DNA of 64,000 nt. Origin: Tremella fuciformis. Taxonomy: Eukaryota; Basidiomycota; Tremellomycetes; Tremellales; Tremellaceae. Both the position numbers and the translations under genes were made by a program. The stretch is taken from the NCBI GenBank assembly GCA_032768795.1, contig CP136491.1:868001-932000 (forward strand), in the 5' to 3' direction. Positions within the stretch are counted from its first letter, which is position 1. Each line of letters opens with the position of its first letter. Positions 1-11,700 of this stretch are shown one piece after another. Below the pieces are notes generated by a model. It had not been told where the DNA came from, did no database searches, and saw only the letters and a list, made by a program, of their open reading frames with translations.

Positions 1-2174
1 TGGTCCTCCTCGCCGCGGCGTCTCGCCCGAGGATTCGCGCGACCCTGTGCTTGCGCCTGCGCTAGCAAGTTTCGGGGTGGTGCCGCACCGGGCGGCAAGC
101 TCTGAGAGCCTTGAGCGCGCGACGAGCCGGCCATCGCTAGCGTGTCGCGCTTGAGGTCGGTGAGGGCCTCGCCGTCGCCTTCCGGATCTTCTGCCAAGTC
201 GGCGGTACCGGCGAGGACCGTCGGGTCGTGGAGAGTCAGAGGGCCTCTTCGGCTGGTCTGGCGCCATGCAGGGCTGTCGACAGGCGAGACGGGCGAGTCC
301 CGCGCGCCCGAGCCCAATAGTGGGTCTTGCGAATCTTCGCGGTGCATAGGGCCGGCTCCTCCGTTGGTCATGGCGGGAGATCCGGATCCCGCCCCGGAGA
401 TGAGGTGAAGAGGTACCGTGCCGTCGCTCGCATACGTGCCCGATCCACTGGTATAGTTGTCCGAGTGCTGTGGCACGAAGCCTCTCACTCCACCCGCGTC
501 TAAAAGCATGCCAGACCCGAGTGTGGTAGAGGCGCGGCCGGATCCCCCCGGCGATGACGTTGAGGACCCGTCTCTATCTCTGAATGGATCCATGTAGTCC
601 GAGGTGTTCAGCGGTGTGAGACCGGCTGGATACCGACCAGCACGAGACGTCGAGCCCCCGTTACGCGAGGCAACCAAGTCAAGCTGGTTTGCGGCATCTT
701 CAGCCTCTGAACCACGCGAATCCCGATCTGGCTTGCCCGGCGGGTAAGCGAAAGCTGCCTCTGCAGCAAGGCGTCGGCGCCGTCGTACTCTGCAGCACAA
801 CCAGAGTACTCCCACCGCAAAGAGCGTGGCGACGACCGATACGACGCAGGCGATGATAGTCTTTGTCGGGGTGCCACCGTGCCCAACACCTTGAGAATCA
901 GGTGGCGCTGATGCCGAGGATGAGGCCGAGCTGGACATGAGTGAATGTACGCTTCTGGGTGCTGGTAGCCGCTCACGTTTCGGATGCCGTGATACTGGGA
1001 TGTGAGTCCGCCATGCAGCCGGTCGTGCCTTGGCCGACGGTCAAGAGGGCGCTACTGCCGCCACTCGCCCATTGCTCCTGACTGCCTATGCCTGCAACGA
1101 GGATGAAGCGAGTCCCCTTAGCAACATTAATGGTCCAATTCAAATACGTGGTGCCGTGATCGGTGTGAGTGGTTGCAGGGTCTGCAATGCTTGACGCAGG
1201 CAGGCTAGAAGCGAATCTCGACTTTGAGGAGTAGGTTATGGGTATGTCGAACGAATTGCCAAGCGGTATGATGCCGAACATTGTCGGGGGAGAAGTGGTG
1301 TTGCCACCGTCTTTCGATGACGACGCATCATACTTGACGATCTCAGGCGCAAGAGCCCGCTTCTCCTCTTCACGAGCATGAGCCCGCTCCAACATGCGGT
1401 TGAACGCGCGGCGATCAGGCGTATCCAGACTGGGAGAGATGGGCGCGACCGAGCGGCGCGTCGAGTTGCTGGTATCTCCCGTCACGTTGGACTCGAGCGA
1501 GGTCGGCCAGGACATTGTCAAGTTCTGACATTGGGGCGGGTAGTCGTCGTAGGTATTTGTAATGTTGAATGAAAAGGTGTACAGATCGAGAATGGCTGCA
1601 TCGCTGAGGAAGCAGCCTCCCTGGGAGACATAAGGGTTGGTTTGCGTGCCGACAGCTGTTCGTCAGAAATACTTGGCAGGATATGCGGCTGCCAAGGGAA
1701 GGATGACTGACTCATTATGTCTGTCGTGGCAGCGTATTGAATGCCGCTAGCGCCCCACATGGTGAGGACAAACTGTTCCTGTGCGGGCTGGTTGATGGAG
1801 AGATTATACGAGTTTCGACTCGCGTCGATGGCTTGAATCCAGATATTGTACCCATGCTCTACAAACGTGGTCGGTGTGAGCAGCAGATGATACGGCCCAT
1901 CATCGCCCGACCACCTGCCGCGTCAGCTACATCGTCTTTCCGCTCACATCCCCCGACGCACGTTACCGTTGAGTATCCGCACTGAGTCGGACTGAAATGG
2001 TCAGCGTTCTCCCCAGTTGCAGACGAGGCCATAGAACAAGACGCACGGTGTCATGCTGACGCTAAGGTAGCCTGCCTCGGCGGACCTGCCGCCCATCCCG
2101 ACCGCCGCGACGGCAAACACGAGCGGAAGGGACCACATGCCGCCTTTCTGTCTGCTCGTCCGTCCTTTCCACAT
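1..2174 (-). CDS. single-pass membrane protein, extracellular Ser/Asn-rich (partial, C-terminus off window)
   Basis: Five exons can be joined on the minus strand: 2174..2047, 1991..1962, 1914..1712, 1655..977 and 930..1, with introns of 46-56 nt. The N-terminus is a signal peptide (MWSLPLVFAVAAVG, following a short basic stretch; ATG 2138 is an alternative start). The ectodomain has several N-glycosylation sequons and the pattern FILVAGIGSQEQWASGG...SALLTVGQG, which is common in basidiomycete secreted or membrane proteins of unknown role. A single transmembrane helix (TIIACVVSVVATLFAVGVLW) is followed by an RRRRR stop-transfer and a long disordered, Ser/Pro/Gly-rich cytoplasmic tail that is still open at base 1. 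This is the layout of SKG6/Mid2-like cell-wall sensors, but I cannot assign a named family. The exon joins are well supported because the frame stays open across every junction. Confidence 0.75.
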
Positions 2175-2983
2175 CTTCAAGACAACAGTCGATGTCGTCA
2201 AAGCGAGACGTCGTCGATGCTCCCTCAAACGGTCACCTGCATGAATGACGCCCAATCCAGAAGGGCCCTCGAGTAAAAAGAGGGGTTGGTGGGGTAGGAG
2301 GGTCGGTTGTGCCTCTCCTCCAGCTCCAGCAATGACTCGACGCGCGGTCGGTATTCACTCCGAGAAGATGCGCCTGTCGGTAGGGCCTAGACAGAGGGTG
2401 TGGAGAGGACCCCGTCCTGATCGTCGCCGCAGTTGGCCCGCAGTCGAGGTCGCTCGCGGGCTTGTCTCGCGGGTGGTATATAACTTGAGGGCTCCAACCG
2501 CGACGGGTCTACCTGAGATTACCCAAGTTGTGTCGGGTCAAGATGTCGATCTCGGATGGGCGAGGGATGTGTGAGCTACAAGGACTATGTACGTGCTCGT
2601 TGTGCGGATCATGAACTGTGGACAGAACAAGATGAGGAGTCCGATGCATCATGAGGGAGGATCGTACGTGGGGGTTAGTCTATGGCCCACGGCCCTGACG
2701 GTCGCAAGGGAGGACTTTTTCCTAATCAACCGGTGGATCCGAGCTAATCGGGACTAAGCGGGGAACGAGACGGCTTTCTAATGGGATCGTAATCCCGACT
2801 TAAATGCCAAGAGCCCAATGTCCCGCAGCACAGCCGGCGCCCGTCCATAGCGACAGCGTGCTCCTTCTCTCCCTGTCTCTATACATCGCCCGAATGAGGA
2901 GGTTCAGACTTGGGCACAATGTCCCTAGCCAGGCGCACTTTACGCAACATGATGCCCGCAACGATCGCCGCTACGGCCGTCAG
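2175..2983. other. intergenic: promoter side of the membrane protein, 3' side of the MFS gene
   Basis: About 800 bp lie between the start of the membrane-protein gene and the stop of the MFS gene, both on the minus strand. I see no supported coding exon. A TATATAA string occurs near 2477, but on the plus strand. Confidence 0.5.
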
Positions 2984-5174
2984 CTACTTTCTGACGAGTC
3001 TGCACAGCGCACCTAGCCAAGCGAACGCGACCTGCATCCACCAAGCATCCTTGAGCGCTTTCAGCAGATCCCCTGTCGCCTTTTGTCGCTCTGAGACGAT
3101 GAGACTGGACGCGCATACCCCGAGCACACCCGACACTTGCAGTCCGAGCTGCCATACCGCGCCGGCGACCGACTGCTCGTGTCTGTGTCATCAGCCTCGG
3201 CTGGCTGCCCCAAGGCTTGTGCACTTACTCTTCGACCAGGTTGGATATCATAATGTTGCCCAAGCAAACCGTGCTGGCATCAGAGGGGGCTCGAGTGTCG
3301 AGTCAACTGACGCAGACTCACAAGTCCATACCGATGGGATACAAGATGAGGGCCCAGAACTCGCAGTACCAATACCGGGTGCCGACGGGCTCAACGATGA
3401 ACAGCAGAAAGCCAAGTCTGGGCGTCAGCGTGGATTGTGCGGATGTCCATCTCAAGATGACTGACCCGGTGGCGAATGTGCCTATGACAATGAGCCACGG
3501 TGCTCGGTACCTCGGGGCGAGATACATGATCCCTCCCTCAACGTCAGCTTACACCTAGCCTGCCAAGCTTGATGTGCGAACCGCTGCAGAAAGGCCAGCA
3601 ACGCTCGCGGGCATCATCCTCCACGCGTTGTCTAGCACTGTGGTGCCATAATAGTCCTGATAATACAGTGTAGAGGTATACGTGAAGCAAAAGACCGAGA
3701 AGGCGATGCTGAAGGCGCACACGTTGACGGCGGTGAATTTCCAGCCGTGTCGCGAGAACAAGGACATGCGAATGACGGGCGGGTACCCCGTACGGCGCTC
3801 CAAGTGATGCTCCCAGATTCCAAATGCCACCAGCAGCAGCACGCCCACGACGAGCATGATTGGGACCCCTGCTCATCAGTACTCGTCCGCAGCGGCCCGA
3901 CGCCGGCACTTGGACTCACATGGCTCCTGCCACCCGCGTGCCACCTGCCCCGAGGAAGTGAGGGAGAAAGCGACGAGGAATATCCCGGCGGTGATGAGGA
4001 GGCTGCCGAGCCAGTCGATTCGCCGGTCAACGTTGGGGGACCGCCGATGGCGATGATCACGGGGGATGATCCACGCGCCCAAGCCAGCAGGGACAAGCGA
4101 TAGCACCGCCAAGATGTAGAACAAATATTGCCACCCAGACCTGTGCGTAAGCCGGATGCCCTGTGCCACAACCAGTGACACGGACTTGCCCACATCCGCA
4201 ACAACGCCTCCGAGGACCGTGCCGAGACCGGCGCCTATGGGCGCGCCGAGACCGAACGTGGCGAACGCGTAAGAACGTGCTGGCTCTTCGCGGAACGTGA
4301 CACCGATGATGCCGAATCCTGCCGGCGCAGCGATGGCTAGCCCAGCTCCTGACAGCGCGCGCATGACGCAGACACATACGCGTTGCTACGTGTCAGAAAA
4401 CAATCTGCAGTAATTTAAATCAAAAAGATCACCTTGATGACCCCTGACAGGACTGAGAAGATCGAGGCCGTGATCAGACCAGACACGAACAGCCCTTTGC
4501 GGCCGAACAAGTCGGCAAGCCTGCCAGAGACCATGAGGGTTCTGAGCGTCAGAGCGGATAGTTTGCAACCCTGGGGACTTACGAGCCGTAAGCCAGCGTG
4601 TAGGCAGACACGGCCTGCGAGCATCAGCCGTGCTTTTGGCACATGTCTGCTCACCCACCCATTGCATGTCGAGCAGGGTCGAGTCGAGATCCTTGGCCAT
4701 GCTCGGCAGCAACATGGTCGTTGCGACAGTTGCCCCGATCTCAGACATCAGTCCATGCGCCTTGACTTGATCGTGTTCTCTGATCCGTGTACTCACCGCG
4801 GTGAGATTGGTGAGGAGCATCGATAGCGCAAGTAGAACAAGCTTCATCCTCGACAGCGGTGCAGGTAGCGGCATTGGCGTTACGGATGGCGGCGGCATCT
4901 CGCCGGCATAGTCCACCAGAGCATCGCGTGTCTTCTCGTCGGCCGCCGCCAGCGTCGTGATCTCAGGCTCCAGTATGGCTATCGGCATCGCCATTGCTCC
5001 CACGGGATTTGGACCATCCTGAAGGGGGAACTGGGCAGGAGCATAGTTGAGGCCGGGCTCATAGGGAGCTGTCAGTCTGCTCGCGAGACGCTTGAGCTCG
5101 TACAGCGGCTCGGCCACCAGAGAGATTTTGCGAGCCAGAGTTTGTCCCTCGGGCTGGTCTACAGCAGTAGACAT
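2984..5174 (-). CDS. MFS drug:H+ antiporter-type transporter (DHA2-like)
   Basis: A multi-spanning major facilitator protein, expected in the plasma membrane as a proton-coupled exporter or toxin/drug pump. Nine exons join in frame from ATG 5174 to TAG 2986..2984. After an N-terminal cytosolic region of about 110 residues come helix 1 (TVATTMLLPSMAKDLDS), the DMQWAVSAYTLAYG segment and the motif-A loop GRLADLFGRKG. Then follow ALSGAGLAIAAPAGFGIIG, the conserved GWQYLFYILA and IDWLGSLLI region, and the late helix EQSVAGAVWQLGLQVSG typical of 14-helix DHA2 pumps. One intron uses the unusual donor GTTCGC and joins SAA to GGIMYLAP in phase 0, which removes an apparent frameshift. The substrate cannot be told from sequence. 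Confidence 0.8.
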
Positions 5175-5751
5175 CGCACCGAGCGAGACGCTGCAGCGAT
5201 GAAAGGGTTAGTCGACCGTAAGAAGGATCTTCATCGTCTTCGATCAGGTCAATATCAGATACTGTAGATGCTGTACGAAAGCAGAAAGATTAGTCATTCT
5301 AGAGTTCTCTCGTGGATGGGCTTTGAGACGCCGACGGTACTCGGGCAATTGGGCTGCTGCCGATAGCAGCAGAGAGGCGCGGCCGAAAGTGCAACCTACT
5401 CACAACTTTCGTGGCTTGGGATCTCTGAGAGATGGTGCTTTACCCGCTCGTCAGAAACCGGTCCGTGATCCGTGATCCCATGGTCTGGACTTGCCTGGAT
5501 TCGGCCGCACAGTCAGCCCGCACGAGTGAGACTGTACCACGGCTGTAAGCGCTTCGCTGGAATGCTACAGATGGATTCTACCGATTTTGCCATGAGGCGT
5601 GCCGAAGCCTCTGGAGGCAAGAGTATGCGCCGTTCGGCATATTGGATCTACAAAAGGCCGCATTGCAGAGACACTCTCGACTGCGAGCCAATGCAAGTCT
5701 GAAAAGGGTCGAACAGTACTGTACTATCCACTGCTGAGGTGGCGTGACTAA
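5175..5751. other. intergenic: upstream of MFS gene and 3' of nicotinamidase
   Basis: About 580 bp. Both neighbours are on the minus strand, so this should hold the MFS promoter and the nicotinamidase 3' end. No coding exon or repeat is evident. Confidence 0.5.
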
Positions 5752-6635
5752 TCACTTGACCCAAGCCTTGACCTCCTCTTCCCACGCGGAAGACTCAGTC
5801 TTGCCTTTACCAAGGATGACACCCTCGAGGCTTTCAAACTTCTTCAGCACCTTGTCGATCTCGACGGGGTCGTTGCCCTCCATGGCACAGTCCAGGAGGG
5901 CCGTGTCGAAGCCGGACTGGATCGAGGCAATGGCGGTGGACTGGACGCTACGGATCAGCCCTGCACAGCATAGGCGGAAGCACCAGAGACGGGTGGGAGG
6001 GGAAGACACACCAGTATTCTGTCGCAATCCCAGTGACGAGCACCTTTTGGATGCCCTGGTTGTGTAGATATTGTGCGAGGTGCCAGTCTTTCGGGTGAAA
6101 GTCGCGCGGGAAGGTCTCCCCTTCATCGGTCGGCGGCTCTTTCGGCTCTGTGATGTCCAGTATGTACCCCTCGAACGCGGAGTATGCTTCGAGGCAGCGA
6201 TGGCACGCCTGTCGTCAGCCCCGCCAGAATACAAGCCGTATCTGTCGAGGACAGAGTGTGGCTCACCTTGCGCACGAGCTTCATGCGGTCTTTCCACGGC
6301 TCAAAAGTATCCCGTAGACCTTTATCGATCTGCGCGCCCTTGCTCCCCTGCACACAGTGGTCCGGCCACAACATTTGCGTGTACTCGCGGCCATAATAAT
6401 CTTTCAGGACTTTGGTGCGGAATGGTTCCTCGCCGTGGGTCGAGGCGAACGAGATGTGCCGCGGCGGGTGGTAGTCTTGCGAAGCGACCACTGTCTTCCA
6501 GTCCCACGATTTGGAGGTGTCCAGGAGGACTTTGATGGGAGCGAGGACACGGTCGCCGTGCGGGGCGGCGAGTGCTCCGTGAGGCGGGAGAAAGTCGTTC
6601 TGCACGTCGATGATGAGGAGGGCGGTCCTGCTCAT
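5752..6635 (-). CDS. PNC1: nicotinamidase (isochorismatase family)
   Basis: Hydrolyses nicotinamide to nicotinate and ammonia in the NAD+ salvage pathway. Exons 6635..6267, 6208..6012 and 5947..5752 give a 253-residue protein, close to the usual fungal length. The start MSRTALLIIDVQNDF carries the catalytic Asp (D10). Metal-binding DYH and the PDHCVQG motif follow. The catalytic Cys lies in ATEYCVQSTAIAS; its codon TG|C is split by the second intron, whose acceptor is CCGTAG. The C-terminus GFDTALLDCAMEG fits the family. The gene sits between an MFS transporter and a GT32 enzyme with no obvious functional link. Confidence 0.93.
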
Positions 6636-6833
6636 GCTGCTTCTATGGGTATGCGGTCAAGTGAGAAGAGTAGGATCGAGATGAAGAGATGGTGCTTCTG
6701 ACGCTTGAATGGTCGGCTCGCCGTGTCAGGCACCGACCCGGTCGCCGAGATGCCGGCAAGCAACATCTGCAGAAGCCTAGAGATACATAAGACCAGTCGT
6801 TGCTCATCAGGCTCGTCAAGACCCATCTCCACT

Positions 6834-8292
6834 TCACCTCTCGTCGCCTCTGCCAGCCGTCTCCCACGCATCCTCGCCAGTCTTCCAGGCGCCCCTGTAA
6901 GCATGCATGACCGGCCTGGCCCACATGTCCTCCTTGTCGAACCGATTCCTCTCATACTGGTTCGGCGGGAAGCCCAGAGCGTACGCATCAAGCACCACGA
7001 CATCGCCGAAACGAGACGGCTCTCTGCGGCCATACAGATCATGCGGCGTCGCCCCATATGCCGCCAGCACGTATCGGAAGACAGCGTCGGTGAACGGCCC
7101 AGGACCGGTCAGTTCGACGATCATCTCCGAGCCATCGAGGTGCCCGGCGTCGCGCGCGCGCTCGAGGAGCTCGAGGACCGAGACGACCGTGTCGATGAAG
7201 ATGGGATGGAAGGGTTTGGCCATCATGGTCCACTGGCACATCTGGTAAGAGCGTATCGCGCCTTGCGTCTCGCCGGCGGTCCACTCGTCGAGCACGCCCT
7301 CAATGGCGGCGTCGTACTCGCCGCCAATGACCACTGAGATTTCGGGGTCGAGGATACTGCTACCGCCGAGGAAGGGCGATTCGGCGGCTGTATCAGTCAT
7401 ATTGGCGAGGTAGTCGGTGAGCGGGGCAGGGAGGCGGTTGACGGCGCCAAGGCCCCAGTGTTGCGGGCGGGCGCGGGGCTGCGAGTCAGATCTGAGTTCG
7501 CTCGCGCATGCAGAGCGGCTGGAGACTCACTGCCGTGTCTGCATCCGTGTAGATGCCTCCTTCCTGTAAAAGCATCAGGTATCTGCTCGTCAGACCCTTT
7601 GCATAGTCGCTTGCTCGGGGCAGGCGAGAGACGCACCGCAGGAAATCCGTCTTGAGGACCGGCTTGGGCAGACTATCCCAGACATCCCACATCCTGCGCG
7701 TGCCCTCGCCCTCGCCCTGGACATACCAGTCAAACATCCTCTCCATGCCCTCGTCATCCGCAACAAAGACCTCCCAGCCCAGCTTGCGCCACCGCCCAAA
7801 GGCGCGCGGCACGCCATCGGGCCCCTCGCGGTCCGTACTGACCACGCGGCGCAGGATGGGCGCCGCATCCAGCGGGACGGGCGGGAGGTGCTGCGCGACC
7901 CGCGCGAGCGCGTCGAGGAGGTACGCGTGCGACGGGACGCCCGCGAACCACTTGTCCACGAGCGCCGCGAGGCGCGCGGTGTACTGCTCGACGGGGCGGT
8001 GGAGCGTGACGGCCCCGCCAGCGTAGCCGAGGTGCGAGACGTACCACGCTGCATCGAAGGTGGAGTCGAGGTGCGCCAGCTTGATCCGCTCAAAGTCCGC
8101 CGCGTAGTCGGCGGCGCCGTCGCTGGGAGACGGCGGGGTGGAGGAGGAAGAGGGGAGGTACTGCGTGACGGTCGAGTAGAGGTCGTCCTGAAAGTACAGC
8201 CACAAGCTGACGAGGGACACGACGAGCGTGACGAGGATGGCGATGAGGACGGGCCGCCGGGCCGAGGTCGAGAGCGGGCTGAGTGCCGTCAT
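6834..8292 (-). CDS. GT32 / Och1-Hoc1-like glycosyltransferase, type II Golgi membrane protein
   Basis: Likely an alpha-mannosyltransferase-type enzyme of the Golgi that builds protein-linked glycans. I chose ATG 8292, which gives a short cytosolic tail followed by a signal anchor (PVLIAILVTLVVSLVSLWLYF). The GT32 core shows WDSLPKPVLKTDFLR, then RYLMLLQEGGIYTDADTA, containing the DxD metal/nucleotide-sugar motif (DAD). The downstream part (SVVIGGEYDA, MCQWTMMAKPFHPI, ELTGPGPFTDAV) is typical of fungal GT32 proteins. Two introns are needed: one splits the Arg before YLMLL, the other joins DTA to PRARPQHWG. A further upstream in-frame extension lacks an ATG. Confidence 0.88.
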
Positions 8293-8748
8293 TCCGGACG
8301 ACGATGGGCTGGAAGACGGCTCTGCTTGTGGGTCGTTACGGTATCGCCACCGGCCACCGGGTCCATGCCTCGGCGGGATGCACTTGCGTGGTCGCACGAC
8401 CTCACACCGTAATGACTATGTACGACGATGTCGAAGTCGATCTATCGGAGGACTCGTCATTGCTTGTGGGCCTTCTGCGCGCCCTTCTGCGGTCGCAGTC
8501 GTGGTGTAGAGCTCGCACAGCTCTCCGTGTTTTTACCATACTAAGTTGCCAGTAGAAGCCGTAGCGCCCGTGCCGCCGGCTATTCCGCAGTCATCTTATA
8601 AGAGTCATAGATCCAGTTCCGAGGTCGTCTGTTTCATATCCCGGATACATGCATCTAGTCGGTTTCATACAACATGGCTCTATGAGGCCTCGATCAACCA
8701 TTATATGCAAATGCGGGTAATGAATGCTCGCAACCGTTTCTCCCTTCG
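8293..8748. other. intergenic between GT32 gene and the long nuclear-type gene
   Basis: About 450 bp. It holds the GT32 promoter side and the 3' end of the next minus-strand gene. It is AT-richer than its surroundings, with no supported exon. Confidence 0.5.
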
Positions 8749-11700
8749 TCACTCATGAGTGCCTCTGTCCTCTCGGGCAGCCGAAGCTGCCGCAAAGTTT
8801 AGCTTGGTCTGCCCACCGCCTTCACCGACTTGGAGGTTCGAGCCGAGCCGCTTCGGGGCCGCCCTCCTTTGCCGGTAGACCGCATCCTCGATCCGCAGTC
8901 GCAAAGCGAGTCCCATTTGTGAAATACGAGCCTTGATGGGCGCGACCGAGACGGAAGACAACTCACCTAGCGAGTCAGCTGCAGTCATGCTGGTGATCCG
9001 TCTTGACTCACGTATCTTGCCGTGTATGCCATTGACCGTAACTCTGAGTCGTTGCACAGGATGCAGCCTCACCGCTTCTTCTCTTGATTGCTCCATGTTG
9101 AGTGGGTGCTGGGCAACTAAAGCGTCCAAATCGGTCATCGCCTCGGCTAGGTAGCTGAACCGAGCTGCAACGTCTTCCCAATCGACATCGCCTGAGAGCA
9201 CAGTCATGAGAATGCGCTTCGTGGCCTTTTCGAGCAGGTACAGGGGCGGGACCGAAGGTGGCATCGCATCGTCCGCGAGCAGCTTGGCCAGACAGCCGGG
9301 GACCAGGCTATCGATCGCGATCCACCGACAGACCTCGCGGGTAAACGCGCTTGATTGTCCGATGACCGCGAGGATGTCCCCTCGAAGCTCGAGGGGCAAA
9401 GACGCGAAGCCATCAACAAGTTTGGCTGCAAAGCGGAGACCATCCTGCGTCTCAGCGTCAGAGGCTGTGGCATGATAAAGGGGCACACCTGACTGCTGTC
9501 GCACAAACAGAAGAGTGTGCCAAGAGCCGCCTGAACGCCTTTATATAGTTCCGGGCCCGTTTCATGATCGACACCCAGGATGACAAGAGGTAGAACGAGG
9601 CACTCCGCCTCCCGGGCTGGCAGACGGACTGCCGCCAGCAGTTGGCAGAGGGTCAAAGAGGCGGCATAGCGATCCGCGGGACAGGGGACGGCCTGGAGGA
9701 CCGACATTTCAGTCGAGACCGGAAGATATTCCAATTTTGCCCCCCTCTTCTTGAAGATGTCGAGAATCAAGGTCGTCATCAGACTTACGCCGGACTCTGC
9801 TGGAGTTGGCCTGGGGAGAGAGGCAACTGCCTCAATCATAGCGGTTCGTTCGAGGTTATTGTCAATAGTGAAAACTGGAAACTAAGCTTGAGATCGTTCT
9901 GGCCGCAGAGGTGGACTGGCCATCTTTCAGAAGTCGTTCGTAGAGGATCTTTAAGGTGCTACCGTCATCTTGCACTACGCCAGACACAATCAAGCTCGAG
10001 ACCGATTCTATCCGTTAGCTGAGTACTGGCCCACTGCATCTTACTCACCGGCAGTATCAAGGAGATCCGTGACAACTGCTCGGGTGGGACTGGAAGAGAC
10101 TCCCGCAGCAATGCCGAGATCTTTGGGTTCTTCCTTCACGTAGTGAGGTGGTTTGAACCCCCAGAATCCTTCCCAACCTCGCATGACGCTTGCCCTTCGG
10201 GACATGGAGTGGGCCCTCGAGTCGGCAACTCGTAGCAATTTCGTGTCGACTTGCATGTCATCAGGCAAGGCCTCGCGAAGTCGGTCGGCGTCGAGCTCCA
10301 GTTCTTCCTCAGGCTCATCACTCCCATCGCTTCCGGAGCGAACACCTGACTCAGGAGTGGGGTATGGCATGCCCCTCAAGGCTTCCTTCTTGGGACTGAC
10401 TGTCTCGCCGCGAATGACAGCAAGGGCCGCTCCAGCGCCGACACCTGAAGTTCCGCGTTTCACTTCGCTTCGGCGCTCGCGAATTAGAAGATCGATTCCT
10501 GAGGGAGAGCGGCGCGCCTGTATCGGGGCTGGAGCAGAGGCTGGGCGGACCGGGTGAGAGGCAGAGCGGATGCGCTCTGATCGCCGTGAGCCTCGGTCGT
10601 CCTCATTGTCCTCTGCCAACGTCTCCTTCATCTCATGTTTGACACTATCGTCATGAGCTTAGGCGATTAGGAAAAGGAAAGTGGTCTTACAGTGGTTTCT
10701 GCAAGAAGAAGTCTTCATTGGTGTCATCAGGTTCGTTCGCCCCGAGCAGCACAGCCTCCATCCGCTTCTGCCTCTCCTGCATCTCGCGCTCGAAAGCCGC
10801 CAGTTGCTCTTTTCTCTGCTGTTCCCCATTCATAAGGAGTTGTTCGACGAGTTTACTCGCCTTGGACGAGCGCGCAGCTGGCACGGGGGTTGGCAAGAGG
10901 GAACCAGGTCGCTGTGCGCTTTTCGATGGAGTCACAATCGATTGTGAGGCGGCGCGTTTGGACCGACTCGGAGTAGCCAGCATGTCCTTTCGGTAGACGT
11001 TTGAGGGGGTATGTGGGGTTTGACCTCGCATGATCTTGGCTTGACTTGGTGACAGCAGGGCCTGTGGGCCTCGTCCAGACCGAGAGACCCCTATCATGGT
11101 GGAAAAAGAGGTCTTTGTCGGTGTAAATGGAGGAATATGTGCCGAGGCTTGAGATGCTGTCGGACTTCGGGCGGTAAACTCAAAGTCCGCATACATATCC
11201 AGCTGCAGTCATATTGAGCAAACCACCTTCACGTCCCTTGACACACTCACAAGATCCACTTCTTGCTCCTCTATGGGCTCCACTGGCTCCTCCACCTCCT
11301 CTCTTGCCTCATCTGTAGCGAGATCCGGCTTCGCCTCTTCCAAGGAGCATGCAGCAGCGTCCCCAGAGCCCACGTCTGTTGCTTCCAAAGACGCGACGAC
11401 AGGCGAGCGTGGAGAAAGTAGTGTCGTCTGTGAAGCTACGCTGCTGAGGCTGGTGAGTGGGCTGGATTCGCGACTTTCAAGCGAATCAGGCGTGCGCTGG
11501 GTTGCCGCCGGCAGAGTCAAGGTCATCGGACCGCCTGACGAGGAAGACAATTCGGACGAGGCCGGAGGAACACTTGCAGGAGGCTGCCGAGATGCTGACG
11601 CTGTCGACTCTGGTACTTTGCGGCGGAGATTCTTGAACGACCCGCGGGAGCTGTGGTTCGACCATTGCTCGGGTTTGGTAGGATCGGGAAGGGTATACGC

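Noticed and set aside
2245..3464. Several small plus-strand frames between the first two genes
   Set aside because: They overlap the promoter or run antisense to the last MFS exons and show no family motifs.
3544..3620. Apparent frameshift in the first MFS gene
   Set aside because: A 47-nt intron with donor GTTCGC and a good branch site restores phase and gives SAAGGIMYLAP, which fits the helix pattern.
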